A stretch of DNA of 64,000 nucleotides. Source: Panax quinquefolius (Eukaryota; Streptophyta; Magnoliopsida; Apiales; Araliaceae). Numbering within the stretch: position 1 is the stretch's first letter; each line of letters begins with the position of its first letter. The notes under the pieces were generated by a model that saw nothing but the letters and a program-made list of their open reading frames with translations, was not told the origin of the DNA and made no database searches. Shown in pieces: positions 21,180-32,200 of the stretch. A program made the translations under genes and the position numbers. The stretch covers positions 297,778 to 361,777 of the forward strand of contig JAINUW010000418.1 in the NCBI GenBank assembly GCA_020205615.1, in the 5' to 3' direction.

Positions 21180-21912
21180 TCACTGTCTGTTAAGGCGCTG
21201 GATAGCCTTGCTACGTTCCTCCTCTATGATGCGGCACATCGTTCTGCGATTTAACATATATGATGGTAGATCCTCAAACTGGATTGGATACTTCCTAACT
21301 CGTTCTTGGACCGCATCCATTGCATTTTGTAGTGTAGAGCACATCTCCTCAAGTTTATCCTTCTTCACAAAGCGATCATCTTCTGCACGATCAGCACGGC
21401 GTGACTCTCGTACCCAGCCCTCCTCTACTATGGCAAGCCTCTCTGAGCTCTCCTTCAGATCCTTCTTTAACTTCTCTATTTCTGTGGACTTATCCTCGGT
21501 CTGACCCTTCTCATGAACCAGATCCCACTCCACGTTTCCCAAACATATGAAGAGTCACAATCTCTCTATCCTTACCTTTCAATAGTAATCTGGCGACTAA
21601 CACGCTGCTTTCGGTCGAGATCCTCGAAGCGATATCCTGCAACTACACGTTATGATCATAGAGTGCATCATACATCTCTGCATCAATGGAGTTCGGTGGG
21701 AACTCCTCTTCTTCCTCTTCTTCTTCCTCTTCCTCAGGATCCTCCTCTGGATCTGTCTCCGGCTCATGCTCCTGACCAGCAATAGTGATCAACGGAGATG
21801 GCTTTCTTTGTACAAGTTGTTCCCTAACGACATGAATGTCTCAGGGCTCCTCCTCTGTACGTACTCGGGGTTCCTCCTCCCCAGCTCGACTAGCTCCTCC
21901 AACATCCGACAT
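21180..21912 (-). pseudogene. ORF0 of element C: acidic coiled-coil ORF between PBS and gag
   Basis: A sense-strand frame of roughly 245 codons with two or three internal stops and at least one frame change fills the leader between PBS and gag. It starts MSDVGGASRAGEEEPRV, has an acidic run of Glu/Asp near 21700, then a charged heptad-rich stretch (EIEKLKKDLKESSERLAIV), and ends with YPIQFEDLPSYMLNRRTM followed by an EEER segment. Element D has the same order and the matching end motif YPIKFETLPSY. Sharing of protein motifs across diverged families suggests it once coded. I do not recognise the family; upstream ORFs are known in Ogre/Tat elements, but no similarity can be claimed here. Confidence 0.6.
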
Positions 21913-22122
21913 CCTGACAACAAAGTTTTAAGTTTTAGTTACTAATCCGTGCTAGCGAACACATAGATTAACTCATAAGCACATAAAGTTTTTTATTATC
22001 TTCAATGAATTCAGAAATTCATTTCTTAGAACTTGATAAGAGTTTACCACTACTATGTTATCGATCTCCTACAAGGCTACTACCTAAGGTTGTTCCCCCC
22101 ACCTAAGGTTCATAACCTTACA

Positions 22123-22134
22123 GCTCTGATACCA
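22123..22134 (-). promoter_or_regulatory. Primer binding site of element C
   Basis: The minus strand reads TGGTATCAGAGC, a perfect initiator-Met tRNA match, three bases from the LTR border at 22138. Confidence 0.85.
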
Positions 22135-22137
22135 ACC

Positions 22138-24918
22138 TGTGACACCCCCAAATTCGGTACTTCCATATCCACAGGATTTGGTGTTCACTGTACAAGCATC
22201 ATCTATATATCTACCCATAAATAAATGCAAACCATGTAATAGATAGAAATAAATAATAAATCTCTCCCCTTATGGGGTTACATCAACTGCATCATAAATA
22301 AATCCCAGGTTACTCTAACCTTAAAACATCTATGCGGAATCTTAAACAAATAAGTCTTAAGTAACATCAATTCTAAATATCATTACATAACCACATAAAT
22401 AATCAGTCTTCATTACTTGCTAAGCTTGCCCTTGCCTTTACTAGTGGAAGGTTAAATTCGCTCTTTCGTTCTTAAGCGCAATGTTATTATTACGCAAGAG
22501 TGAGCACGATTGCCCACAAGTATAACAATATAACAAATGACTAATAATAACATGCGAAGAAATAATAACTTCGGAAATAAAGCTCAACTTTTGAATCAAG
22601 AATGAATAACAAGAATCAAAAGAAATTACGAGGGTCGTAAGACCTTGAACTATATCCTAGGTTATCAAGTGTTTATACTTTTGAAACCTTTAATGATCAT
22701 AAGACTATGGACTCTTCTTCTCGTACTTAGGGGATCAACCCTTACTACCATCACATGCACAATATCTTAACGCTAAAGCGTAAATAATCCCATATCTGAG
22801 GTTGTTCATCTCAGTTTTGACATTCAAGTCCGCACCAAAGGAAGTTTGGTTTGGATAATTCATCAAAGGGTTCTGAAATTTAGAACGTTCATCAACTATG
22901 GACTAGTCGAATCAATAAGGGTTCGGTAGTCTAACAAAGTTTAACAATAACAGATAATTTAACTTGGATGAAATCTCAAAAGTATACAATAAAATAATTA
23001 TTGTATAACAACATCATGCTTGAAGATTAATAAACTTTAATATACAAGACAGGCTTGATCAATAATAATGAGAATTTGCTCAATATCGAAAGATGAATTA
23101 ATCAACTTATATAACGATAACAAGTAGGGTTAGGAAACATGCTCAACGAAAGTTTAGGGTAAGAAACTTGGTCAACATAAATGTAGAGTTAGAAAACTTG
23201 CTCAATGTAACAAGATAAGGTTTAGAAACTTGCCTCGTGCGTAGATTACACTTAAACAAACTCGTTCTTTGAATTAAATCCTACATATCCATTACGTTCA
23301 CAATACCAGTCAATAATAATGTACTAAACATCATAAGTTATTCTTTGTTTAACTCGAATTCATGACTATACTTAGTCAATTATTACACTTAGTGTAAAAT
23401 TAAGATTTCACAAAAAATAACTAATTATGGCTTCGATCATTCAATCCACACGTAATTGTGTTATGGACATGTTAAGAATTTATTTTAACATCTCGTTATA
23501 GGTCTAACAAGTCTTTATAATCATTAGACTAAGTTACTAACTCATTTCTATACTTGAACACTTTTAAAACTCAATTTCGATTATTTCGCTAAGTGAAAAT
23601 GTATGCCACTTTTATCTATGTCTATCTTGTATCTCTTGGGCAGTGTCGCGCTATTTTAGCGGTGGTCTCGAGCACACGAGTCTCGAGCTTGGAGTTGGCA
23701 TACGACGTGACACTCCAGATTCGAATTTCCATTCATGAAAGAACACGAAATTGACAAAATAAACTCTACATAATCATAAATTTTTCCAAATTAAACATAC
23801 CCACATGCTAGAATTTATACATAACCATTACCTAACATATATAGTGTGATTTTCACCCATAAAAACATATAATTACAGAATTAAAGAATGCAAATTGAAC
23901 TTTTCTTGATGTTCTTGAAGTTCTTGAACAAAAACATGGATTTTAATGCTATGGATTCGTTATAAAGCCAAATCGAACCATTCAAGTTTCATTTTGTTCA
24001 TTTTAACATGTATAATCATATACAAGTGGAAAATTTTAGGGATAATATATGATTGACATATTAATCACGTATAAGGCCATATGGCCATATAACATACTAT
24101 GTAATCGTATACTATAAATTTCATGAAACTGATGATATGAAATTATGCAATATATATATAAAACATGCCACTACTCGAATTATTATATATATTCTTATAA
24201 CAACTTTCCAATTTGCAAAGATTCACAGAAGACTTTAAGCCATATTCATGAAACTTAAAAGACGTAAAAATAATAATTGGGTTGAAGAGATTACCCAAGC
24301 GTAGATAAAATAATAGGAGATGAATTAAAGCCTTCCTCAATAATTCTCAAACACCAAGCAATCTCCCTCAACAATTTTCTCAAACTCTCTCTGTATTTCT
24401 CTCTGTTTCTATTTTTATAGACTAAGGAAAAACGAAGAAGAAGGCGTAATAAAAAAAATCAACTGACACGTTGTGGTCAGTTATCCAGTCATGGGTAACT
24501 TCCCTCAACTCCCATTAAGGCCATGTTTGGCTAGCATACTAGGTTTCAAAACCCATTATTTTAATAAAACCTTATCATATAGTTTAAAAAAAATGTCACA
24601 TCCATTATAAAATAAATCAAATATCTAGTTTAATTTATTTAAATAAAATAAAATAATTTCTCATTAATTCACATAGTCACATGATTAAATTTTCTCATTT
24701 AATAATAATATCAATTATTAAATCTCTAATTAATAATTAAATTAATTAAAATAACAAAGGCTTATTAAATATTTCTTTTAATTCCATAAGCTCACATAAT
24801 CACATACTTCGAATAATAAAAATTCTCCACATTAAATTAATAAATGTAACACATATAATTAAATTAATTTATCACAACTTCATCAATTAATTATTTAATC
24901 TAATAATTAATTCATCGA
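22138..24918 (-). repeat. Element C right LTR (5' LTR), truncated
   Basis: Collinear with 13441-16210 of the left LTR, then stops abruptly at 24918 where the left copy continues for 121 bases. The join leads straight into the B2 extra ORF. The block 23571-23755 is the strongly divergent counterpart of 14871-15045. Confidence 0.88.
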
Positions 24919-25262
24919 GGAGTGCCATGAGTTTGAGGAACAGGAGAAATCAGTTGGTCCGAGGGAGAGGAATCAGGAATAAGGATGGGGTCGGTGGACT
25001 TCCCTTTCAAATGATTCTTCAGAACCCCCAAATTAGTTGATCGTCGTGTGCAAAGCCGATTCAAGCGCCGTCGTGAGGAGTGAGTTGGAATACCCTTCTT
25101 GCTTGGAAGAGTTTCTCGGCCGGTGTTAACCACATGTCCACCATGAGTTTTAGCAATTGAAGAACTATTGGAAAGCCCTAGATTTTGTAAGGAAAGAGAG
25201 ACGACGAGTATAGAGAATAGCAGTATAGGAAAGTTTAAATGGAACAAAAACCCTCGTCTCAA
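24919..25262 (-). pseudogene. Extra post-pol ORF of Sirevirus B2, N-terminal part
   Basis: A frame of about 115 codons starts with a hydrophobic segment (FPILLFSILVVSLSLQNL) that could be a membrane or signal-like stretch, then KTHGGHVV, an Arg-rich part and a Ser/Pro-rich part. It stops at the truncated end of element C. The C-terminal part is at 12756-13440. The hydrophobic start might support the env-like label used for such ORFs, but KTHGGHVV resembles the true start in related ORFs, so the first part may be leader sequence. Confidence 0.55.
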
Positions 25263-25525
25263 GAATAAGCAATGAAAGGATTATATAGAGTTGTATTCCC
25301 GCTCAATCACTAAATAACAGGAAATCCCAGTAATGCCCTTTCTGTTACTTTAATATATAGGAGATAGTCACACATATTTTCACATATTGCAGTTAAACAT
25401 ATAATGAAATTCGTCATTCAATAAAAGATTGCACACATGTTAAAATAAATTTCTAGAATATATATATATATATATAATTTTTTATTTTTTTTTAATTTTA
25501 ATTAATTTCTAAAGGCACAAAAAAA
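25263..25525 (-). other. Spacer between B2 pol and extra ORF
   Basis: AT-rich stretch with no open frame, holding a short TA microsatellite at 25458-25476. It probably contains the leader of the extra ORF; no splice or promoter motif is convincing. Confidence 0.5.
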
Positions 25526-26925
25526 TTAAGCACAGACAGACATTCCAAGTTCTCTTCTCAAGGTACAAAAACGTTCCTCACTTAATGGTTTTGTAAAAAT
25601 GTCAGCCAATTGATGTTCAGTAGGGACAAATACTAACTTTATTAATCCTTTAGCAACATTATCTCTTATAAAATGATGTCTCACTTCAATATGCTTAGTA
25701 CGAGAATGATGCACAGGATTTTTAAAAATATCAATAGCACTAGTATTGTCACATATAATAGGCACATTTTCATAAATAACATTTAAATCATGTAATGTTT
25801 GTATCATCAACAGAATTTGTGAACAACAACTACCTGCCACCAAATATTCACCTTCCGTAGTAGACAAGGCAACAGATGTTTGTTTCTTGCTGTGCCAAGC
25901 TACAAAGCTTTGACCTAAAAATTCACAAGCCCCACTTGTGTTTTTTCTATCAACTTGGCACCCTGCATAATCTGCATCTGAGTATCCAATTAGTTCAAAA
26001 CTTGGAGATACAGGATAGTATAAGCCTAAGTTAATTGTGCCTGCTAAATATTTAAATATTCTTTTTACCGCTTTAAGATGAGATTCTTTCGGTTGAGCTT
26101 GAAATCTAGCATATAAACATACACTATACATAATATCTGGCCTTGATGCAGTTAAATAAAGTAAACAACCAATCATACCTCGATACATTGTCACTTCAAC
26201 ATCTTTACCTGTAGCATCCGTCGTAAGCTTGATGGTAGTATTCATTGGTGTTGACTTTGGTTTGGTATTTTCGAATCCAAATCTCTTCAATAGCTCTTTC
26301 ACATACTTTGATTGGTGAATATGAATCCCTTCATTGAATTGTTTGATTTGAAGCCCCAAGAAATAATTTAATTCGCCCATAAGGCTCATATCAAACACAT
26401 TATGCATACATTGGGAAAACCACTCACACAAAGAGTTAGTAGTAGCTCCAAAAATTATATCATCCACATAAATTTGAACAATTAATAAGTCCTTATTTTT
26501 GGTTTAAATAAAAAGAGTAGAATCAATTTTTCCACGATTAAAACCATTGTCCAATAAAAACTTGCTTAATCTTTCATACTAGGCTCTTGGAGCCTGCTTT
26601 AATCCATACAAAGCCTTTTTCAATTTAAACACATAATGTGGATATTATTCATGTTCAAATCCCGATGGTTGCTTGACATACACTTCCTCATTTAAGTAGC
26701 CATTTAAAAATGCACTTTTCACATCCATTTGATATAATTTAAATTGTCTAAAACATGCATAGGCTAACAAAATTCGTATGGCTTCCAACCTTGCAACAGG
26801 GGCAAAGGTTTCTTCATAATCTATACCTTCTTGTTGATTATAGCCTTGAGCTACTAATCTAGCCTTATTTCTAGTAATTATGCCATTTTCATCAAGTTTA
26901 TTTTTTAAAATCCATTTTGTACCAA
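25526..26925 (-). pseudogene. Sirevirus B2 reverse transcriptase and RNase H
   Basis: The last 313 codons are open: the copia catalytic box YVDDIIFG (YVDD at 26459-26470), LNYFLGLQI, the SRPDIM segment, and RNase H with GYSDADYAGCQVDRKNTSG, STTEGEYLVAGSCC and HHSRTKHIEVRHHFIRD, ending MSVCA. Upstream, between 26470 and 26925, the RT N-terminal half is broken by stops and shifts; for example the Trp of QAPRAW is TAG. It follows the integrase and linker on the left-to-right reverse map and precedes the extra ORF. Confidence 0.88.
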
Positions 26926-27402
26926 TTATAGAAGTATCTTTAGGAGGTTTAATAAGATCCCATACCTGACACCTTTCGAATTGGTTTTATTCCTCCTGAT
27001 GGCAATAGACCAACTTTCATCTTGAATTGCTTCCTTGGCATTCTTTGGTTCTATTTGTGAAAGAAATGCGGAGAATGCACAATAGTTCCTTGCTTTCCTT
27101 CTTGTGTTCATCCAAGTGTCAGGATCACCTATGATCAAATTTGGTGGTTGATTTCTCACTGTTCTAGATGGTCTAGGAAGCCTTACTGCAGTCATTTGTT
27201 CTTCAGGTTCAGGTTCTGAAATGTCCTGCTCTACATCAAACTGATCATTAAATTTTTCTTCTAATGCAGACGGGTTGAGCTGTCTGACTTTAGGCGTCTG
27301 CATGTCTGAGTTTTCAACTAAGGCAGATGACTCATGTTTTCTAATTTCATTTGCTAGCTTTCCACATTCATCTGATTTTCCTTCTGATGCAGATGGCTCA
27401 AA
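26926..27402 (-). pseudogene. Sirevirus B2 linker between integrase and RT
   Basis: Low-complexity acidic linker of pol, mostly open (EKFNDQFDVEQDISEPEPEE, then LPRPSRTVRNQPPNLIIGD, the standard lead-in to copia RT). It contains imperfect repeats of VRQLNPS / CRQLNAD, encoded by a CAGACAGCT-containing palindromic motif that also occurs twice in the LTR. A stop lies near 27400. Confidence 0.75.
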
Positions 27403-28372
27403 CTATCTGCATTGAGCTGTCTGTTTTCCACTAATCACAATGTCTTTTCCTGCAGAAACTTCATTTTCTTCTTTTGATAGGTCACGGTTAAATTCATCAT
27501 AAAAAACATGCACAGATTCTTCAACTTTAAATTTATCAAGATTATAAACCCTGTAAGCTTTACTATGCATTGAATAACCAAGAAAAATAGCTTCGGTTGA
27601 TTTTGCATCAAATTTTCTAAGATTACTATTAGTATTTAGAATGAAACATTTAGCACCAAACACTTTAAAATAATTAATATTTGGAATCATGTTGTTTAGC
27701 AACTCATATGGTGTTTTCATTAGGATGGGTCTAATTAGTACTCTATTTAAAATGTAACATGCAGTACTTACAGTCTCTGCCCAAAAACTTTAAGGCAGTT
27801 TACTTTCATGTAGTAAAGTTCTTACAATTTCTTGAAGAGTACGATTTTTACCTTCCACCACACCATTTTGTTGAGGCGTTCTTGGTGCAGAAAACTCATG
27901 TGTAACACCTTTCTCACTGCAATATGGTATAAAATCTTTTCCAAATTCTCCACCGTGGTCACTCCGTATACCAATTAGCTTGAGGTTGTGTTTTGTTTCA
28001 ACATTCTTTATAACTTTTAAAATTCTGCAAAAGCTTGATCTTTAGTTTTCAAAAATAAAACCCATGTAAATCTTGAAAAATCATCAACAATAACAAAGGC
28101 ATAATGATTATTTCCTAGGCTAGCATATCTCTCGGGTCCAAATAAATCAAGATGCAATAATTGAAGAGGTAAAGAAGTTGATACCTGATTTTTTCTTGTA
28201 AAGGAATTTCTTGCTTGTTTACCTAACTGACCTGCATCACAAATACCTGTCTTTTTATATTTTAGCTTTGGTAAACCTTTAACAAGGTTCTATGTAACTA
28301 ACTTGTTAATCAATTCCATATGCACATGCCCCAACCTTCTATGCCATAGAATGGTTTGATCTTGAATAGCAG
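27403..28372 (-). pseudogene. Sirevirus B2 integrase (broken)
   Basis: The zinc region begins WHRRLGHVHM with its His pair, but the second Cys of the usual CDAC reads Gly (GICDAGQLGKQ), so zinc binding is likely lost. The core shows Asp in LHLDLFGPE, Asp in RSDHGGEF and Glu in VVEGKNR, with frame changes between them around 28010-28030. The C-terminal part (FKVFGAKCFILN, AIFLGYSMHSKAYRVYN) is open at 27403-27720. Confidence 0.82.
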
Positions 28373-28763
28373 CTAAACAAATATCCTCATTTTGATTTTC
28401 AAAATGTATAGTATATATATATTACCTTCTCTGTTAGCTACTAGAGGAACATTATGAGAGACATGAATAATAACACATTTATCTTTTTCAAAAATAACTT
28501 TATGACCACTATCCATTAGTTGACTTATACTAATTAAATTATATTTTAACCCTTCAACATGATGGACATTATCAATGTAAACCTTACCATTACCAATTTT
28601 ACCTTTACATATGATTTGGCATGTGGTGTCATCTCCAAAAGAAACCGTGCCTCCTTTGTTTGCAACAAGTGAGGTAAATTTAGTTCTATCACACATCATG
28701 TGTCTAAAACATCCACTGTCGAGTACCCATTTATGTGATGGTACTTTAGCTTTTAAGCATACC
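28373..28763 (-). pseudogene. Sirevirus B2 aspartic protease
   Basis: The active site reads KWVLDSGCFRHMMCDRTKF, with the catalytic DSG at 28712-28720. The domain continues open (GGTVSFGDD, KYNLISISQLMDSGH), as expected for copia protease of about 110 residues. It would release gag and enzymes from the polyprotein. It is among the better-kept parts of B2. Confidence 0.85.
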
Positions 28764-28782
28764 TACAAAACAGAGAAGTAAC

Positions 28783-30525
28783 TCATCGTTTTGGTACCCA
28801 AATCTGTTTGGGTCCAGTATTGTTAGTAGCAATTAAATCTCCTTTCTTTACCCAAACTTGTTTTATTTTAATTTTACTACAGTTTGCATCAAAATATCCT
28901 TTTAAACCACATTTTCTCCAAGTAACATAAGGTGAGCAATAAAGAGGCTTGTTTCTTGGTTTATTATTTATTAGTCTAATTTTATTAGTCATGCTTTTTA
29001 TGTTTTTAACAGGATTATATCCAATTCCTTGTTTATCTAAGCTTGACCTTGGAGCACCCAACATTATATTTAAATTCTCTTCTCCTTGAAAAAATTTTGC
29101 AAGATCCTTTTTCAAAGATATTATTTCTTCCTCATTGTTACTTTGCATGTTTATTATTTTTCCATGATTAAAAACATCTATACAAGTATCTCTCATTTTC
29201 AAGCTTTCTTTTAAATCATCATTTTCCTTTTTAAGGCTATTATTTTATTCATTTAATTTGTTTACACGATTATATAAAATTTTATTATAATTATCTAAAT
29301 ATCCAATTTTAGCATTCAATTGAGATACTTCACATGATGAGCAATCTTTAACTATTTCTTGTTTTTCCTCAATTAAAGTTTCTACTTCCTTCATTAAGTC
29401 CTTTATCCAACTTTTCAAGTGAGCATTTTTCTCTTTCATACGAAGGTTTTCATTTTTTAAAACAAGATAGTTAGAAATAGTAATTTCTCCAAGTTCAAGA
29501 CTTACCTCAGATGTTTCCTCATTGTATATTCCAGTGAAGCACAGTTGAGCAGTTTCTTCTTCTTGATCTTCATGATCAGATTCATCATCACTCCATGTCA
29601 TTAGAGCCTTCCCTTTTGAACCATTTGCTTTGTTCTTTCTTTTTAGTTGGAAGCAATCTCTTTTGAAGTGTCCAGGCCTTCCACATTCGAAACAGGTTTC
29701 CTCTTGAGGCTTTTGCTTGAAATCTTTCTTGTTGTTGGTAATTTTGATTTATTCTTCTTTCGGATCAGCTCCCTCAATTCTCTAGTCATTAATGCTATTT
29801 CTTCATCCAAATCTTCATCATTGCCTTCTATGTAGCTTTCACTTGTAGAGCCAAGGTCTTCTTCTTAGGTGCCTCATCTTCTCATACAATTTTAGTTGGT
29901 TTTCAAACTCTTCAAGTTCTCCGAATAAGGTAAGAGTTTCCATTGTGCTGATTGTGGCCGAGTCTTGAAGTGTGGTAACCTTTGGTGCGAATCGCTTTGG
30001 CATGACTCTAAGAAGCTTTCGGTTGATTTCCTTTTGATCAATCTTTCGTCTGAGCATGCTTAGAGAATTCATTAGAGTAAGGAATCTTGCTTGGGCATCT
30101 CTAATTGATTCATTTTTCTCTAATTTGAATAGCTTGTATTCGTGCATTAGCATGCTCAGCTTGACCTCCTTCACTTTAGTAGTACCCTCGTGGCTCATGA
30201 TGGCTGTGTCCCAAATTTCCTTAGCCATAGTACAGGAGGAGACCTTATCTATCTCCGACTGAACCATGCCACTTAAAAGTGTATTCATGGCCTTGGAATT
30301 ATAAGACACCATATACAATTCATTTGAGTCCATTTCCATGAGATTCTTTGGCTTGCCATCATCATGTCGCGGAATGAGTGGTCCATGTTCGACTACCCAC
30401 CATTCCCATGGGTCACGGTTCAGATAGATCTTCATCTTGAACTTCCAAAAATTGAAGTTCTCACTTCCGAGTAACAGCGGTGGCCTACTTGTGGACTGAC
30501 CTTCTTGAAAGTTTTGGTGTGCCAT
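28783..30525 (-). pseudogene. Sirevirus B2 gag (frameshifted)
   Basis: Gag starts MAHQNFQEGQSTSRPPLL at 30525, with the copia capsid signature (NFWKFKMKIYL, WEWWVVEHGP) and about 230 open codons to 29839. Then come frame changes, a perfect zinc knuckle CFECGRPGHFKRDC (about 29655-29700), a charged coiled-coil-like segment at 29245-29601, and a second, damaged knuckle where a His position reads Tyr (CGLKGYFDANC). The long C-terminal extension is typical of Sirevirus gag. B1 carries the same gene at the left edge. Confidence 0.85.
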
Positions 30526-30566
30526 AAGATCTTCCCCTACGACCTGCAATGATCAATATTAGTAGA

Positions 30567-30583
30567 GCCTTGCTCTGATACCA
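30567..30583 (-). promoter_or_regulatory. Primer binding site of Sirevirus B2
   Basis: TGGTATCAGAGCAAGGC on the minus strand, identical to the B1 site, two bases from the LTR at 30586. Confidence 0.87.
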
Positions 30584-30585
30584 AA

Positions 30586-31963
30586 TGTAATTCAGTGTAT
30601 GTGCACACCTAGAGGGGGGGTGAATAGGTGTTTAAACTAAAAGTGATAAACGGTGAAAACTTTTTGAAATTTTCTACTACAGGTATAATTCAGACAGCTA
30701 CACATGTCTGCTTTAGTGTCTTCTTTAGCTTATGTTCTTCATTTCTTATTATCAGACAGCTAAACCTGTCTGCTTTAGTGTTTGGATAGTGGCGTGAATA
30801 ACAAAAATAAACAAACCGAAAGGTTAAGTACAGAAACGTAAAGGCACCAAGATTTTTACGTGGTTCAACCCCTATCCTCTATCTAGCGGCCTAATCCACG
30901 TCCAATCCCAACTAGGATTGGAGACTCTTTTTATTACTTTTAAAAACTCAATACAAGAATTACTCCCTGTTACAAAGAAGCCTCAATAACTGATGTTGGA
31001 CACCTATGCCCTCTTTTTGCACCTCTGCAACTTGCGTACCTCTGCACCTCTTCTCACCTCTGAGACCCTTGAAGCCTTCTATGAACAGACTAAGTAAACT
31101 CAAGCCAAAACTATGCTTACACTCGGTTTACAAAGAATAAAATTTCCAGCACAAACGAATATAATAGATAAGAATAGATGGCTGGAATAAAACAATTGAA
31201 AAGCTCTGATGTAATATCTCAACTTGATTGCAGATTCTGAGTTGTGTCTTGTTCAACCGAAGAGAAGGAGTATATATAACAATATATACAACGGCTATAA
31301 CATATGCTAGCTAAGATTTCACAGTCCCGTTAGTAGCCACCCATAATTTCAGCAGCTTTGAATCACAAGAAAGATATTAAGCAGATATGTGCTAGCTATT
31401 TGATTTTGAAGAGCTGAAATAAAGGAGAGAAACTCTACCCATAATCAACTGTGTTAAACTGGAACAAAAGGAGATAAATAAAGATAATACTCAAAAGCTT
31501 CAGTAGGACTCTTTTTTAAAAATAGACTACTCACTAATATGGGCTCCACTAAGCAAGATAACATCCTTAATTAAATTATCACCCACGAGATACACTGATG
31601 AAACAGAGGAGGCAATTTGGGCTAGCTAGATTTAAGGACCATAATATCTGTTACTATTTATAAATACCAACATACCTTAATAAACTCCAATTCAATTCTT
31701 CCTTAATCAGCTCCAAATCAAATCTTCCTTAAGAACACTTCAATTCAAATGTGAACTGATTTTAAATCATATCAACGTAAGGAAGACAACAACAAATGTC
31801 CATGAAATAACCATAATCCATGCATATCAATTATAATATTATAATCTATAATCCATGCATATTTAATTATAATATTATAATCCATAATCCACGCATATTT
31901 AATAATAACACACCATGAACCATGCATGCTTAAATTAGTCATCAATCAAAACATCATATAATC
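30586..31963 (-). repeat. Sirevirus B2 5' LTR, outer end missing
   Basis: Matches 917-2186 plus 12330-12435. It stops near 31963, about 23 bases short of the terminus GCCAACA seen at 12458, so the outer TG end is lost and no target duplication can be read. TATA-like box at 31270-31278. Palindromic CAGACAGCT repeats lie near 30690-30780. Confidence 0.87.
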
Positions 31964-31980
31964 AAAAACTAACAACTATT

Positions 31981-32029
31981 AGGACAATATTCATGCTGGG
32001 CAATCAAACTACCCAGGAAAAATTGTCCT
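31981..32029. repeat. Imperfect inverted repeat (hairpin)
   Basis: AGGACAATATTC at the left pairs with GAAAAATTGTCCT at the right, with CTGGG and CCCAG pairing nearer the loop. It could be the end of a small transposon or chance structure. Confidence 0.5.
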
Positions 32030-32195
32030 ATAAACTTATACTTAGTAACCAAGATTAAGAATGGGTGGAAATCAATGTTGTAGGATACTGCACATTACCA
32101 CAATTCTGATTTTAGCATTCTAACGAATTGTCAGTTTCATAATTCTTAGTCTATTAAGATCATATACAATCAACCAACAGGAGAAAAATAGTACT

Positions 32196-32200
32196 TTAGT
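32196..32200. repeat. Target site duplication of element D, left (TTAGT)
   Basis: TTAGT directly before the LTR start at 32201 and again at 44495-44499 directly after the LTR end GTCACA. Confidence 0.9.

Larger units (their letters stand above)
13441..24918 (-). mobile_element. Element C: Ty3/gypsy chromovirus nested in Sirevirus B2
   Basis: About 11.5 kb with a complete left LTR (13441-16331) and a right LTR (22138-24918) that lacks its last 121 bases. PBS at 22123-22134 matches initiator-Met tRNA. Order on the minus strand is ORF0, gag, protease, RT, RNase H, integrase, chromodomain-like tail. The LTR starts TGTGACACCCCCAAATC and its organisation and domain sequences parallel element D, so C and D are sister families, Tekay/Del-like by LTR size and chromodomain. 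It interrupts the extra ORF of B2. Stops and frameshifts show it is inactive as read. Confidence 0.9.
12459..31963 (-). mobile_element. Sirevirus copy B2 (internal plus 5' LTR), interrupted by C
   Basis: Ty1/copia element in sense order: 5' LTR, PBS, gag, protease, integrase, RT, RNase H, extra ORF, multiple polypurine tract. Its 3' LTR is the shared LTR at 917-12458. Element C (13441-24918) splits the extra ORF. The order integrase before RT separates it from the gypsy elements around it. Confidence 0.88.
31964..32200. other. Unclassified sequence between Sirevirus and element D
   Basis: No open frame or known motif. It contains an imperfect hairpin at 31981-32029 (arms AGGACAAT and ATTGTCCT with further pairing inside). 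It ends with TTAGT, the left target duplication of D, so it continues at 44495. Confidence 0.5.

Noticed and set aside
21513..21945. Leu/Phe-rich plus-strand frames
   Set aside because: Antisense shadow of the acidic Glu codons of ORF0.
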